This document shows positions 1 through 8,640 of a DNA stretch of 56,738 nt, piece after piece (positions within the stretch are counted from its first letter, which is position 1; each line of letters opens with the position of its first letter). Source of the DNA: Bacteroidales bacterium (GTDB lineage Bacteria > Bacteroidota > Bacteroidia > Bacteroidales > FEN-979); NCBI GenBank assembly GCA_023229525.1, contig JALNZC010000027.1, forward strand, positions 1 through 56,738. The letters run 5' to 3'. The translations under genes were made by a program, and so were the position numbers. The notes under the pieces are model-generated. The model was not told where the DNA came from. It saw nothing but the letters and a program-made list of their open reading frames with translations, and searched no databases.

Positions 1-2
1 CC

Positions 3-113
3 CCAATAGCATTGAAATCAAGTAATGTCAGGATCATAAATCCCGACGTGGTGGTAAAATCCTATCCCGGCTTCTGGAAACACTTACAAGAACTTGGATT
101 CGCGATTCACTAA
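3..113 (+). CDS. aroA: EPSP synthase, C-terminal end (partial)
   Basis: An open frame enters from the left edge and ends at TAA 111-113, giving 37 residues. The tail contains VVVKSYPGFWKHLQELGF, which matches the conserved end of 3-phosphoshikimate 1-carboxyvinyltransferase in Bacteroidota (a KSYPxFWxxLxxLGF type ending). This enzyme joins PEP to shikimate-3-phosphate in the cytosolic aromatic amino-acid pathway. The identification rests on this short tail only, because the catalytic part lies outside the window. The next gene starts about 136 bases downstream, after a seven-base repeat tract. Confidence 0.65.
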   Translation, partial: PIALKSSNVRIINPDVVVKSYPGFWKHLQELGFAIH

Positions 114-212
114 CACGGTGATTGCTGCCAATAACTTTTTTTGTTACGCCGTTCATATAAGGACAATAATTTTTACTTTTGACTTCTCAATTCTGATTTA
201 TCCATTTTTTCA

Positions 213-240
213 TTTTTGAGCTTTGATTTTTGATTTTTGA
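213..240 (+). repeat. heptamer array (TTTTTGA)n before lutA
   Basis: Four seven-base units occur in tandem (TTTTTGA, GCTTTGA, TTTTTGA, TTTTTGA) and end nine bases before the lutA start codon. Degenerate copies seem to extend leftwards to about 172. The array is one of several heptamer arrays in the window. Confidence 0.7.
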
Positions 241-249
241 ATTAATAAA

Positions 250-969
250 ATGCTTGTCGATATTTTTATCCCTTGCTTTGTTGATCAGATCTATCCTGAA
301 ACGGGATTGAATATGGTCAGGATCCTTGAAAAACTTGGAGTTGATGTTCATTATAACGGAAACCAAACCTGTTGTGGGCAGATGGCATTCAATAGCGGAT
401 TCTGGGATGAAGCAAAAAAAATGGGAGAAAAATTCCTGAAGGATTTTCCCAACGACCGGCCTGTAATAGGACCTTCCGCTTCCTGTATCGGTTTTATTCG
501 AAACTATTATCCCTGGCTGTTCCATAACACAGCTTATCACTTGGAATATAAACAGTTGAAACGGAATATATACGAATTCACCGATTTCGTCGTCAACGTC
601 TTAAAAATAGAGGACGTAGGCGCTTCATTCCCGCACCCAATTACTTATCATGACTCTTGTGCCGCCTTGCGTGAATATAACCTCAAAGATGAACCCCGCC
701 GCTTACTGAGTAATGTAAAAGGATTAGAGCTCCTTGAAATGAAAGAAAACGAAGTTTGCTGTGGTTTCGGAGGGACATTCTCCGCTAAATTCGAACCTAT
801 TTCCACGGCTATGGCCGAACAGAAAGTAACCCATGCACTAGCGACCGGTGCCAAATATATCGTTTCCACTGATTCCTCCTGCCTCATGCACCAGCAAGCC
901 TATATCGATAAACACAATTTGCCCATACAAACCTTGCATATTATCGACGTACTGGCCTCCGGTTGGTAA
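250..969 (+). CDS. lutA: LutA/YkgE-like (Fe-S) CCG-domain protein
   Basis: The 239-residue protein has the two cysteine-rich (CCG) domains of the lactate-utilisation LutA family, also related to heterodisulfide reductase subunit D. The first has Cys9 and CCG at residues 41-43. The second has a DSC motif near residue 136 and CCGFGG near 169-174. In characterised LutABC systems this subunit works with LutB and LutC to oxidise L-lactate to pyruvate. Neither partner is adjacent here: tex follows about 100 bases downstream. They may lie elsewhere, or this copy may serve another iron-sulfur oxidoreductase. The length is normal for the family. The start at ATG 250 sits just after a heptamer repeat. 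Confidence 0.85.
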   Translation: MLVDIFIPCFVDQIYPETGLNMVRILEKLGVDVHYNGNQTCCGQMAFNSGFWDEAKKMGEKFLKDFPNDRPVIGPSASCIGFIRNYYPWLFHNTAYHLEYKQLKRNIYEFTDFVVNVLKIEDVGASFPHPITYHDSCAALREYNLKDEPRRLLSNVKGLELLEMKENEVCCGFGGTFSAKFEPISTAMAEQKVTHALATGAKYIVSTDSSCLMHQQAYIDKHNLPIQTLHIIDVLASGW

Positions 970-1072
970 CTTTAGTTACATGAATATCCATTTTATATGT
1001 TTTTATTCAGGAAAAGTGGTTGGGAGATCAGGGATACTTCGACTTTTAATTTACGATTAGACGGATTTAGTG

Positions 1073-3223
1073 ATGTTCGAAAAATTTGTTGAAATAATCT
1101 CGGCTGAACTGAATATTCCGACCGGGTTTGTTCAAAATACCATTAACCTGCTGGAAAGCGGTGCGACCATACCCTTTATTGCACGGTACCGAAAAGAGAT
1201 GACAAGTTCAATGGATGAAGTGGTGATAGGAAAAATACGCGACCGGTTTGCCCAACTCAAAGATCTGGATGCCCGCCGGAACGCTATTTTAAAATCTCTC
1301 GCAGAACAGGAAAAACTTACGCCTGAACTCGAGAAAGCAGTCAGCGAAACTACTACCATGGCTGAATTGGAGGATATTTACCTTCCCTTCAGACCCAAAC
1401 GGAAAACTCGCGCCAGCATTGCCCGTGAAAAAGGATTGGAACCGCTGGCCGATCTGATCCTTTCGCAACAATACGATGACATTGATACCCGTGCTGAAGC
1501 GTTTATCAATCCGGAAAAAGGTGTCGACACCATAGAAGATGCCCTCCGGGGCGCCACCGATATCATTGCCGAAACTATCAATGAAGACACCTATTCCCGG
1601 AAGCGGATACGACACTTATTTCGGAAAGAATCACACATCTCAGCCCGGATGGTCAAAGGCAAGGAACAGGAGGGAGTTAATTTTGAAATGTACTTCGATT
1701 ACCATGAACCCATCAACCACGCACCTTCTCACCGGTTATTAGCAATGTTCCGCGGAGAAAACGAAGGATATCTCAGGCTTTCCGTTGAAGTTGAGGATGA
1801 CAAAGCCCACGAGATCCTGGAAAGAATCTTTGTCCGTGGAAACAATGCTTCCTCCCGGTTAGTTCAGGATGCCATCGCAGACAGCTGTAAGCGTTTGCTT
1901 TTTCCGTCGATGGAAACGGAGATGCGGCAATGGGCAAAGGAAAGAGCCGATGCCGAAGCCATCAGGGTCTTTACGGAAAACCTCAAACAGTTATTGCTTG
2001 CGCCACCTCTCGGTCAGAAAAATGTACTGGCAATCGATCCTGGTTTCCGCACTGGATGTAAAGTAGTTTGTCTTGACCGGCAGGGAAAATTAATACATAA
2101 TGAAACCATTTATCCACACCCTCCTCAGAATGAGGTAAAGGAATCAATTCATAAAATCAAAAGCCTGGTGAACGCCTATAAGATCGAAGCCATCGCTATT
2201 GGAAATGGGACTGCAGGTCGTGAAACCGAAAGATTAATCAAGTCAATAGCTTTCGACCGGGAATTGCTTGCACTGGTGGTGAACGAAAGTGGCGCTTCAG
2301 TATATTCCGCTTCCGCTGTTGCAAGGAAAGAGTTTCCCGAATATGATGTCACCGTGAGAGGCGCCGTTTCCATCGGCCGCCGGTTGATGGATCCTCTGGC
2401 TGAACTTGTGAAAATCGAACCCAAATCAATCGGGGTGGGACAATACCAGCATGACGTAGATCAGAATGCATTGCAAAAAAGCCTCCAGGATACAGTAGTG
2501 AGTTGCGTCAACAACGTTGGAGTGGAAGTAAATACTGCCAGCGAAGAATTGCTGACCTATGTCTCTGGTTTAGGGCCATCCCTTGCTAAAAATATCATTT
2601 CTTACCGTGATGACAATGGACCTTTTCAATCCAGGATGCAATTCCGGAAGGTACCCCGGTTTGGTGAAAAGGCCTTTGAACAAGCTGCAGGATTCATACG
2701 CATCAGTGATGCAAAAGATCCACTGGACCGCAGCGCGGTTCACCCTGAAACCTATCATGTGGTCGATCAAATGGCCAGGAAATTGAAATGCTCTGTCAAC
2801 GACCTGGTCGAAAAAGCCGAATTACGCCAACAAATTAACCTCACCGAATTTACAAGCGAAAATGTCGGGTTACCGACACTCCAGGACATCATGACCGAAC
2901 TTGCCAAACCAGGTCGCGATCCGCGCCGCCAGTTTGAGTTTTTTGAATTCGACCGCAATATCCATTCCATTCAGGATCTGAGAAAAGGGATGAAATTACC
3001 GGGAATTATCACGAATATTACCAACTTCGGAGTTTTCGTCGACATGGGTGTCCATCAGGATGGACTTGTACACATCAGCCAGCTGGCAGACCGGTTTGTA
3101 AAAGATCCGAACGAGGTAGTGAAGCTCAATCAGAAAGTTATGGTGGAAATCCTTGATGTTGATGTCGAAAGGAAACGGATTCAACTGACCATGAAGGGAC
3201 AAAATACTAAGAGCGCAGTTTGA
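1073..3223 (+). CDS. tex: Tex family S1 RNA-binding protein
   Basis: The product of about 716 residues is a full-length Tex (toxin-expression) protein, a cytosolic nucleic-acid-binding factor with a YqgF-like fold, helix-hairpin-helix repeats and a terminal S1 domain. Visible landmarks are IARYRKEMT near the N-terminus, the YqgF-like region with IAIGNGTAGRETE, and the conserved stretch with ASVYSASAVARKEFP. VRGAVSIGRRLMDPLAE follows, and the S1 domain lies at about residues 639-710 (LPGIITNITNFGVFVD). ATG 1073 is preferred, although a GTG at 1070 is in frame and adjacent. The barrel gene follows 36 bases after the stop. Confidence 0.95.
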   Translation: MFEKFVEIISAELNIPTGFVQNTINLLESGATIPFIARYRKEMTSSMDEVVIGKIRDRFAQLKDLDARRNAILKSLAEQEKLTPELEKAVSETTTMAELEDIYLPFRPKRKTRASIAREKGLEPLADLILSQQYDDIDTRAEAFINPEKGVDTIEDALRGATDIIAETINEDTYSRKRIRHLFRKESHISARMVKGKEQEGVNFEMYFDYHEPINHAPSHRLLAMFRGENEGYLRLSVEVEDDKAHEILERIFVRGNNASSRLVQDAIADSCKRLLFPSMETEMRQWAKERADAEAIRVFTENLKQLLLAPPLGQKNVLAIDPGFRTGCKVVCLDRQGKLIHNETIYPHPPQNEVKESIHKIKSLVNAYKIEAIAIGNGTAGRETERLIKSIAFDRELLALVVNESGASVYSASAVARKEFPEYDVTVRGAVSIGRRLMDPLAELVKIEPKSIGVGQYQHDVDQNALQKSLQDTVVSCVNNVGVEVNTASEELLTYVSGLGPSLAKNIISYRDDNGPFQSRMQFRKVPRFGEKAFEQAAGFIRISDAKDPLDRSAVHPETYHVVDQMARKLKCSVNDLVEKAELRQQINLTEFTSENVGLPTLQDIMTELAKPGRDPRRQFEFFEFDRNIHSIQDLRKGMKLPGIITNITNFGVFVDMGVHQDGLVHISQLADRFVKDPNEVVKLNQKVMVEILDVDVERKRIQLTMKGQNTKSAV

Positions 3224-3237
3224 ACGTTTTAAGTGTC

Positions 3238-3258
3238 AATCGTAAATCTAAAATCGTA
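3238..3258 (+). repeat. heptamer array (AATCGTA)3 at a start codon
   Basis: Three seven-base units (AATCGTA, AATCTAA, AATCGTA) end one base before the ATG at 3260 and occupy the place where a ribosome-binding site would normally be. The same unit recurs at 19863-19897. Confidence 0.7.
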
Positions 3259-3259
3259 C

Positions 3260-3964
3260 ATGAAGTTTCCCCGTCTCGTTATACTCCTGGTGTTTTTAAT
3301 TGTCCTTGTTTTCCCATTCAAAAAATCTTATTCCCAGCGCGTACTTGGGGCACTCAGCGTTGGAATGAACCTTACCCAGGTGGATGGTGATGAATTTTTT
3401 GGATTTCATAAAATCGGACTGAATGTCGGCCCAATGGTTATACTTCCCTTCGGACCGAAGAAGAACTGGTCTGTGAGTATGGAACTTCTTTATTCTCAAA
3501 AAGGTAGTTATCACAGAGGTCAAACGGATACAACTTCTTACCGGTTGAATCAGGATTACGCTGAAATTCCAGTCTTAATTCATTTTACTGACAAAAAACT
3601 TATTTCAGCCGGAGTGGGGTTTTCGTACGGACAACTGATCAACTTTAAAGAAACCTTTGGAGGCCGACCAATTGATACCAACTTTTTCGCGCAACCCACC
3701 ACAACGTTGTCGAATTTTGATATATCGGTCATCGCTGATCTGCAAATCAGGCTTTGGAGTAAGCTCTGGGCTGATGTTCGCTATCAATATTCCATGAAAA
3801 GTAACCGTTCGGTGATGGTTACCGATCCCAATGATCCGAAAAACCCGTTTCCCCGCAACCAGTTTAACAATGTGGTAAGTATTCGCCTCACTTGGGTATT
3901 TAACCAGGAAAAAATTGGAAAAAGCGTAAAGAAATCCCAGGCTCCTATCGATTATTCCAATTGA
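3260..3964 (+). CDS. PorT-like outer-membrane beta-barrel protein
   Basis: A 234-residue secreted protein starts with a hydrophobic signal peptide (MKFPRLVILLVFLIVLVFPF) that ends near SYSQ. It is followed by alternating amphipathic strands with Gly and aromatic girdles, as in the outer_membrane_beta-barrel/PorT-like families of Bacteroidota (ALSVGMNLTQVDGDEF, GVGFSYGQLINFKETFGG). The last strand ends VSIRLTWVF. No specific function can be given. ATG 3260 was chosen over an upstream GTG at 3233 because it begins the signal peptide. A seven-base repeat directly precedes it, so the translation signal is unusual. It probably follows tex in the same transcript. Confidence 0.75.
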   Translation: MKFPRLVILLVFLIVLVFPFKKSYSQRVLGALSVGMNLTQVDGDEFFGFHKIGLNVGPMVILPFGPKKNWSVSMELLYSQKGSYHRGQTDTTSYRLNQDYAEIPVLIHFTDKKLISAGVGFSYGQLINFKETFGGRPIDTNFFAQPTTTLSNFDISVIADLQIRLWSKLWADVRYQYSMKSNRSVMVTDPNDPKNPFPRNQFNNVVSIRLTWVFNQEKIGKSVKKSQAPIDYSN

Positions 3965-4013
3965 AAAGATCTGAAATCGTAGTCCGGAACGAAGTTGAGT
4001 CAATCGTTATACC

Positions 4014-4823
4014 TTAAATAATCCTTTTTATTAATCTCAGTTTGTGGGTATACTTCTGAAGTTCCCGGTTGTAAATACCTTCGTGATCGATGACATCCAT
4101 ATGTACATTTCCGGAACAATGGATGATGTGTTGATTATTAACCAGTATCCCGACATGGGTGATATTCCCTTCTTCGTCGTCGAAGAATGCCAGATCCCCG
4201 GGTTCCGCCTCAGCCAGCAGGGATACTATTTCACCCTGTTCCGCCTGTTGCTTTGCATCACGGAGAAGGGTTATCTTGTTTAACTTATAAACCATCTGCA
4301 CAAATCCGGAACAATCAATACCAAATGGTGACCGTCCTCCCCAAAGATATGGGGAATTGATATACAAATGGGCAAACCGGACCAGCTGTTGCCGTACCTT
4401 GATTACATCTGCCGCTGTATCGGACTCCGTAAATGGAAAACCATTGGTCATCGCTCCTTCATAATGGAATTCATCCTGTCCGACACAAAAATGGTTATCT
4501 GTAAGATCAGGCATAGAACTTCCCAGAACAATGGGTAGGAAAGACTGTCCGCGCTTCAGCGTAAGTAATTGAACCAGGTCGGTTGTTACATGGGTTCCCG
4601 AATTATACAACCGCAGAAATTCTTCCTCGCTGATGATATGGGCCTGTATCCCATGAATCCACCCTTCATAATTGTCATAAGCAAGCCGGACCCGATACCA
4701 GTTTTTCCCCATTTCAATTACCCGGTATAATTCCCCGAAAAGGATCTGGGTAACCATGGAAGAGGTGTGTGAAGCCTCAAGCCTGACGGGTATGACGCTG
4801 TGCAGACAAATACCAAATTCCAT
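4014..4823 (-). CDS. NlpC/P60 cell-wall endopeptidase with SH3 domains
   Basis: A 269-residue protein has N-terminal bacterial SH3-like segments (YRVRLAYDNYEGWIHG) and a C-terminal NlpC/P60 (C40) peptidase domain. The catalytic Cys is in GIDCSGFVQMVYK, the His in HVGILVNNQHIIHCSG, and the third polar residue is just after it. Proteins of this layout (YkfC-like) cleave gamma-D-glutamyl-L-diamino acid bonds in murein peptides. There is no clear signal peptide, which suggests a cytosolic role in peptide recycling. ATG 4823 (MEFGICLHSV) is preferred to the TTG at 4850. It is convergent with the barrel gene on its other side. Confidence 0.85.
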   Translation of the reverse strand: MEFGICLHSVIPVRLEASHTSSMVTQILFGELYRVIEMGKNWYRVRLAYDNYEGWIHGIQAHIISEEEFLRLYNSGTHVTTDLVQLLTLKRGQSFLPIVLGSSMPDLTDNHFCVGQDEFHYEGAMTNGFPFTESDTAADVIKVRQQLVRFAHLYINSPYLWGGRSPFGIDCSGFVQMVYKLNKITLLRDAKQQAEQGEIVSLLAEAEPGDLAFFDDEEGNITHVGILVNNQHIIHCSGNVHMDVIDHEGIYNRELQKYTHKLRLIKRII

Positions 4824-4862
4824 TGAAATCGTTCTTTTTAGTTTATTCAAAGGTAGGAAGAT

Positions 4863-4897
4863 AACTCAAAACTCAAAAGTCAAAACGCAAAATGAAA
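4863..4897 (+). repeat. heptamer array (AACTCAA)5
   Basis: Five tandem seven-base units (AACTCAA, AACTCAA, AAGTCAA, AACGCAA, AATGAAA) lie between the NlpC gene start and the end of the FeoB-associated gene. The unit is the reverse complement of that in the array at 4945-4986, so the two arrays form an inverted pair. Confidence 0.75.
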
Positions 4898-4938
4898 ATC
4901 CCCGGTTCAAAAGTAAATCCTATATTCCTTTGAAAAAT

Positions 4939-5130
4939 TTATTTTGTTGACTTTTTAATTTTGAGTTTTAAGTTTTGAGTTTTGAATTCTTCGACCGGGC
5001 ATCCACCGCATCCCATGGCGCATCCTTCGCATTTCCGCAAAGGATTGGTCAGGAAACGATATAGTTTTCGCGCAGTAATGACAGCTGCAGTAAGAATAAT
5101 TAAACCGACGATTAGATATTGCCAGATCAT
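4939..5130 (-). CDS. FeoB-associated Cys-rich membrane protein
   Basis: A 63-residue protein has one N-terminal transmembrane helix (MIWQYLIVGLIILTAAVITA) followed by a Cys-rich segment, CEGCAMGCGGCP. This is the hallmark of the small FeoB-associated proteins found after feoB in many bacteria. It probably sits in the inner membrane and helps FeoB handle Fe(II). It starts one base after the feoB stop, so the two are almost certainly co-transcribed. The tail after residue 46 (EEFKTQNLKLKIKKSTK) is encoded by a seven-base repeat array and is unlikely to be an ancestral part of the protein. Confidence 0.85.
   Translation of the reverse strand: MIWQYLIVGLIILTAAVITARKLYRFLTNPLRKCEGCAMGCGGCPVEEFKTQNLKLKIKKSTK
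4945..4986 (-). repeat. heptamer array (TTTTGAG)6, inverted partner
   Basis: Six seven-base units (on the plus strand TGTTGAC, TTTTTAA, TTTTGAG, TTTTAAG, TTTTGAG, TTTTGAA) run through the last 14 or so codons of the FeoB-associated gene. Paired with 4863-4897 they could form a long A/T-rich hairpin in the 3' untranslated region of the feo transcript. Confidence 0.75.
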
Positions 5131-5131
5131 A

Positions 5132-7540
5132 TCAGAGAAAAATAAGACTACCCAACTGGAAAACGGTAAATGAGATTATCCAGGCAAGGATGGTCGTATA
5201 AGATATAAGAAAAAGTGCCCATTTCCAGCTGCCCGATTCCCGGGTTACCGTTGCCACGACTGCGACACAAGGCATATAAATCAAGATAAAAAGCAGAAAT
5301 GAGATCCCAGCCAGCGGAGTAAAAATTTTCTGCCCCTGATGGGAACCACGCTGATAGGTGGCCTCTTGTAATTGTGTCCCGAGATTTTGCGAGCCGCCTT
5401 TTTCATGGTAATGGTCCGATCCGAACAAAACACCCATGGTGCTCACTACAACCTCTTTAGCTGCGGCTCCGGTAATGAGACTAACCCCCATGCGCCAGTC
5501 GAACCCGAGGGGAGTTATAACCGGTTCCAGCGTCTTTCCTATTTTTCCGATGTACGATTGTTGTAACCGTTCTTCACGACTGGCATTACGGCCTGCCGGG
5601 AAATATTCAAGTGCCCAGATCAGGACCACGGCAACCAGGATTACTCCACCCATTTTTCGCAGGTATTGCTGACCCTTTTCCCACATATGCCGCATGATAA
5701 CACGGAAAGTAGGCATACGGTAGGGAGGAAGTTCCAATACGAAAGGGGCCTCCTTGCTTTTGAAAAGTGTCTTTTTAAAGACCAATGCAACCAATACTGC
5801 AAGCAAAATCCCGGTCATGTACAGACCAAAGATCACACTCCCTGCATGATCGGGAAAAACAGCCCCGGCAATCAGAATATATACGGGTAGCCGGGCGCTG
5901 CACGACATAAACGGGTTGATCAGCATTGTCAGCAACCGGTCATTGCGGTCTTTAAGGGTACGCGTGATCATGATAGCCGGTACATTACACCCGAAACCCA
6001 TGATCAATGGAATGAATGACTGTCCGTGTAACCCGATTTTATGCATTAGCTTGTCCATGATAAATGCTGCCCTGGCCATATACCCGGTATCTTCCATCAG
6101 GGAAATAAAGAAAAACAAGATCAGGATGTTGGGTAGGAAAACGATGACACTCCCGACTCCGTTAATGATCCCGTCGATCAACAAATCGCGTAAGGGTCCA
6201 GCCGGAAAGATCATACTGGTCTGGCTTCCAATCCAGGAAACCAAGTATTCAATCCACCGTTTTGGATATTCACCAAGCGAAAAAGTAGTCTGGAACATAA
6301 TCCAGAGAAAAATGATAAAAAAGGGAAACCCAAGGATCTTATGGGTAAGAAAGCGATCTATGTGTTCACTGGGCGTTTGTTCCGGCAGCTTCTTTTGGCT
6401 TGTGGTCATGGTCTCCTTCAGGGCGCCGGCGACAAATCCATACTTGGCATCAGCGATGAGGGTCGGAGAATCCTCCCTGAAATTCAACTCAAGTTGCTGG
6501 ATCTCTTTTTTTGCAAGCTTTAGTATTGTTTCGGAAAAAGGAGATAATTCAAGTAATTTTTGAATTTCTTCATCTTTTTCCAGAAGTTTTATACTGAAAT
6601 AACGGGAAGAAATTCTGTCGGTAATCCCCTTGTCTTGCCAGATGGCATCCTGAATTTTCAGAATGGCTTTTTCAAGGTCGGCCCCGTAATTGATATGGAC
6701 GTGCCTGACTACCGGATCGCGGTCTTCGTAAACATCAATGATCCGGTCGAACAGTTCGACAATACCGTTGCCCTTTGAACTGACAGTGGGGACGACCGGA
6801 ATGCCAAGCAATTTACCCAGTGCTTCAAAATTCAGTTGATGTCCTGCTTTTTCAAATTCATCAAAGATATTAAAGGCAATGATGACCCTGATATCCATGT
6901 CGATGAGTTGTGTTGTCAGGAATAAGTTGCGTTCAATGTTAGAAGCATCGACTACATTGACAACCACGTCCGGCACCTTCTCCATGATATGCTGACGCAC
7001 ATACAGTTCCTCCGGGGAATAGTCGGTCATAGAATAGGTCCCGGGCAGATCCGTAATATTGAATGTATATCCTGATTGTTTGAATTTCGCTTCTTTTGAT
7101 TCAACGGTAACACCACTGAAATTTCCTACCCGTTCATGCGAACCGGAAGCAAAATTGAAGAGCGTGGTCTTTCCGCTATTCGGGTTTCCTACAAAGGCTA
7201 CATCGATTATTTTACCCTTAATTTCATCTGGATTTTCTTCAATATCATACTGATGAATTCCTGCATAAGACAAGTTCTCTCCCGTCAAAGCATTGGAAAG
7301 ATCGGGTTTTTCACCTGCCAGCTCCATCTCGATCAACCGGGCTTCACTCCGGCGTAGTGAAATATGATATCCCATTAATTTATATTCCATGGGATCTTGC
7401 AGAGGAGCCGCTTTAATAACCGTAACTTCCTTGCCTTTGACAAATCCCATCTCCGTGATGCGTTTTCGGAATGCACCGCGACCCCTCACTTTGGCAATAA
7501 TACCGGATTCACCTTGCCGGAGATCAAATAGCGTAGACAA
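5132..7540 (-). CDS. feoB: Fe(II) transporter FeoB with fused FeoA domain
   Basis: An 802-residue fusion protein for ferrous iron import across the inner membrane. Residues 1-75 form a FeoA SH3-like domain. The G domain follows, with G1 GNPNSGKT (118-125), the G2 region NFSGVTVE, G3 DLPGTYS and later the NIFDEFE region. After it comes the polytopic core with Gate motifs (GFGCNVPAIMITRTLKDRND, FMSCSARLPVY). FeoA-FeoB fusion is common in Bacteroidota. The initiation codon appears to be TTG 7540: an in-frame stop lies three codons upstream and no ATG is available. A good Bacteroidota promoter lies just upstream. The small Cys-rich partner follows with a one-base gap. Confidence 0.95.
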   Translation of the reverse strand: MSTLFDLRQGESGIIAKVRGRGAFRKRITEMGFVKGKEVTVIKAAPLQDPMEYKLMGYHISLRRSEARLIEMELAGEKPDLSNALTGENLSYAGIHQYDIEENPDEIKGKIIDVAFVGNPNSGKTTLFNFASGSHERVGNFSGVTVESKEAKFKQSGYTFNITDLPGTYSMTDYSPEELYVRQHIMEKVPDVVVNVVDASNIERNLFLTTQLIDMDIRVIIAFNIFDEFEKAGHQLNFEALGKLLGIPVVPTVSSKGNGIVELFDRIIDVYEDRDPVVRHVHINYGADLEKAILKIQDAIWQDKGITDRISSRYFSIKLLEKDEEIQKLLELSPFSETILKLAKKEIQQLELNFREDSPTLIADAKYGFVAGALKETMTTSQKKLPEQTPSEHIDRFLTHKILGFPFFIIFLWIMFQTTFSLGEYPKRWIEYLVSWIGSQTSMIFPAGPLRDLLIDGIINGVGSVIVFLPNILILFFFISLMEDTGYMARAAFIMDKLMHKIGLHGQSFIPLIMGFGCNVPAIMITRTLKDRNDRLLTMLINPFMSCSARLPVYILIAGAVFPDHAGSVIFGLYMTGILLAVLVALVFKKTLFKSKEAPFVLELPPYRMPTFRVIMRHMWEKGQQYLRKMGGVILVAVVLIWALEYFPAGRNASREERLQQSYIGKIGKTLEPVITPLGFDWRMGVSLITGAAAKEVVVSTMGVLFGSDHYHEKGGSQNLGTQLQEATYQRGSHQGQKIFTPLAGISFLLFILIYMPCVAVVATVTRESGSWKWALFLISYTTILAWIISFTVFQLGSLIFL

Positions 7541-7562
7541 ACTTATTTAGATTAAATTAATG

Positions 7563-7591
7563 CAAAGGTACAGATTTTTTTGATTCGTCAA
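7563..7591 (-). promoter_or_regulatory. Bacteroidota promoter of feoB
   Basis: Read on the minus strand, TTGACG (7591-7586) is followed after about 15 bases by TACCTTTG (7570-7563). The latter fits the -7 element TAnnTTTG of the primary sigma factor in Bacteroidota. Transcription would begin about 15 bases before the TTG start codon, giving a very short leader. Confidence 0.6.
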
Positions 7592-7639
7592 TGCAGTTTA
7601 ATAAAGGGATAGGAGAGCAGTCCGGAAAAAGGAAACGAT

Positions 7640-8239
7640 TTAATTTATTGAATTCCGAAGATAATCGGAGGTTTCTGGACCGAGATTAAATAAGCAATCA
7701 ATAATGGAGAGATTAGGGATAAACCTCAATTTGGAAGCAAAAGGTTGCGGGTATGGTGGATTATTAAAAATTGACTTTTTGGAAACCAGTATCTTACCAC
7801 GCTCTGTTGAAACATCACGGATAAAACCATCACTCAAGGCAATACGACATTTTGCCTTCAACAACTTCAGCAGAAGAAAAAGCAGCTCCATGTTAAAATC
7901 GATCAAATAATCGAACCTTCGTTGAAAAAATGGGGCTAAATCATCCTGATAATACAGAAAAAAAGGTGAATTGTTGTAAGCCGTTTCAATCGATCGCCAA
8001 TGTGTCCTTTGCCAGGATTGATGATACGAAATCCTTATATCTTTCATCAGGGTCCGGTTTCCGTGGACCCTGATGACCGGGATGCTCAATGTTTGTTTCC
8101 CATTGGGGCCATAAATGAGGCAATGATTCCGGCAGGTTTGCTTAGTATAAGTCTCACATACTTCTATTACGATATCTTCTGCATGGATCATTTCAATCAT
8201 GTATGCAACCGACGGGAGATATGCACTCGAAAATATCAT
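7640..8239 (-). CDS. WbqC family protein
   Basis: A 199-residue protein of the WbqC-like family, recognised from the N-terminal FSSAYLPSVAYMIEMIHAED, the following NHCLIYGPNGKQTLSIPV and the WQRTHWRSIETAYNNSPFF motif. Members occur in O-antigen and glycolipid loci and in Bacteroidota core genomes; the biochemical role is not settled. It is the last gene of a minus-strand trio with two thioredoxins (gaps of 16 bases each). That may mean shared transcription rather than a shared pathway. Confidence 0.85.
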   Translation of the reverse strand: MIFSSAYLPSVAYMIEMIHAEDIVIEVCETYTKQTCRNHCLIYGPNGKQTLSIPVIRVHGNRTLMKDIRISYHQSWQRTHWRSIETAYNNSPFFLYYQDDLAPFFQRRFDYLIDFNMELLFLLLKLLKAKCRIALSDGFIRDVSTERGKILVSKKSIFNNPPYPQPFASKLRFIPNLSIIDCLFNLGPETSDYLRNSIN

Positions 8240-8255
8240 AAAAGAGCAAACGGGT

Positions 8256-8624
8256 TTAATTCCCCATCTCCTTTAACAAAACATCCCCGATAGCCTTTTT
8301 CAGTGCATCTTTAGGAAGGGCGCCTACCGACATCTGCGGTTGTTCCTTCAGGGGAACAAAAAGCATAGAGGGAATACTGCGGATACCAAAGGCACCGGCC
8401 AATTCCTGTTCAGCCTCCGTATCTATCTTGTAAATATTGATCTTCCCCGCATACTCAGTGGCCAGTTCCTCCAGGATAGGAGCCACCATTTTACAAGGCC
8501 CGCACCAATCGGCATAAAAATCTATAATGCATGGAAGGGAACCTTCAAATTTCCAATCCGGATTCTTCTCAAAGTTGAAGACTTTTTCCAAAAAAGTCTG
8601 CTTGGTCAAATGTTCTATAGTCAT
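8256..8624 (-). CDS. trxA: thioredoxin
   Basis: A 122-residue cytosolic thioredoxin with FYADWCGPCKMVAPI (active site Cys41-Cys44) and the cis-proline loop SIPSMLFVP. It reduces disulfides using thioredoxin reductase. The N-terminal extension and the segment PCIIDFYADWC are closely similar to the preceding lipoprotein thioredoxin, so the two look like a tandem duplication. Start ATG 8624, 16 bases after the upstream gene. Confidence 0.93.
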   Translation of the reverse strand: MTIEHLTKQTFLEKVFNFEKNPDWKFEGSLPCIIDFYADWCGPCKMVAPILEELATEYAGKINIYKIDTEAEQELAGAFGIRSIPSMLFVPLKEQPQMSVGALPKDALKKAIGDVLLKEMGN

Positions 8625-8640
8625 GGTTGATTTTTTTAAA

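Noticed and set aside
187..540. 117-codon minus-strand frame over lutA
   Set aside because: It is a shadow of lutA, has no domain logic, and its tail is made of the heptamer repeat.
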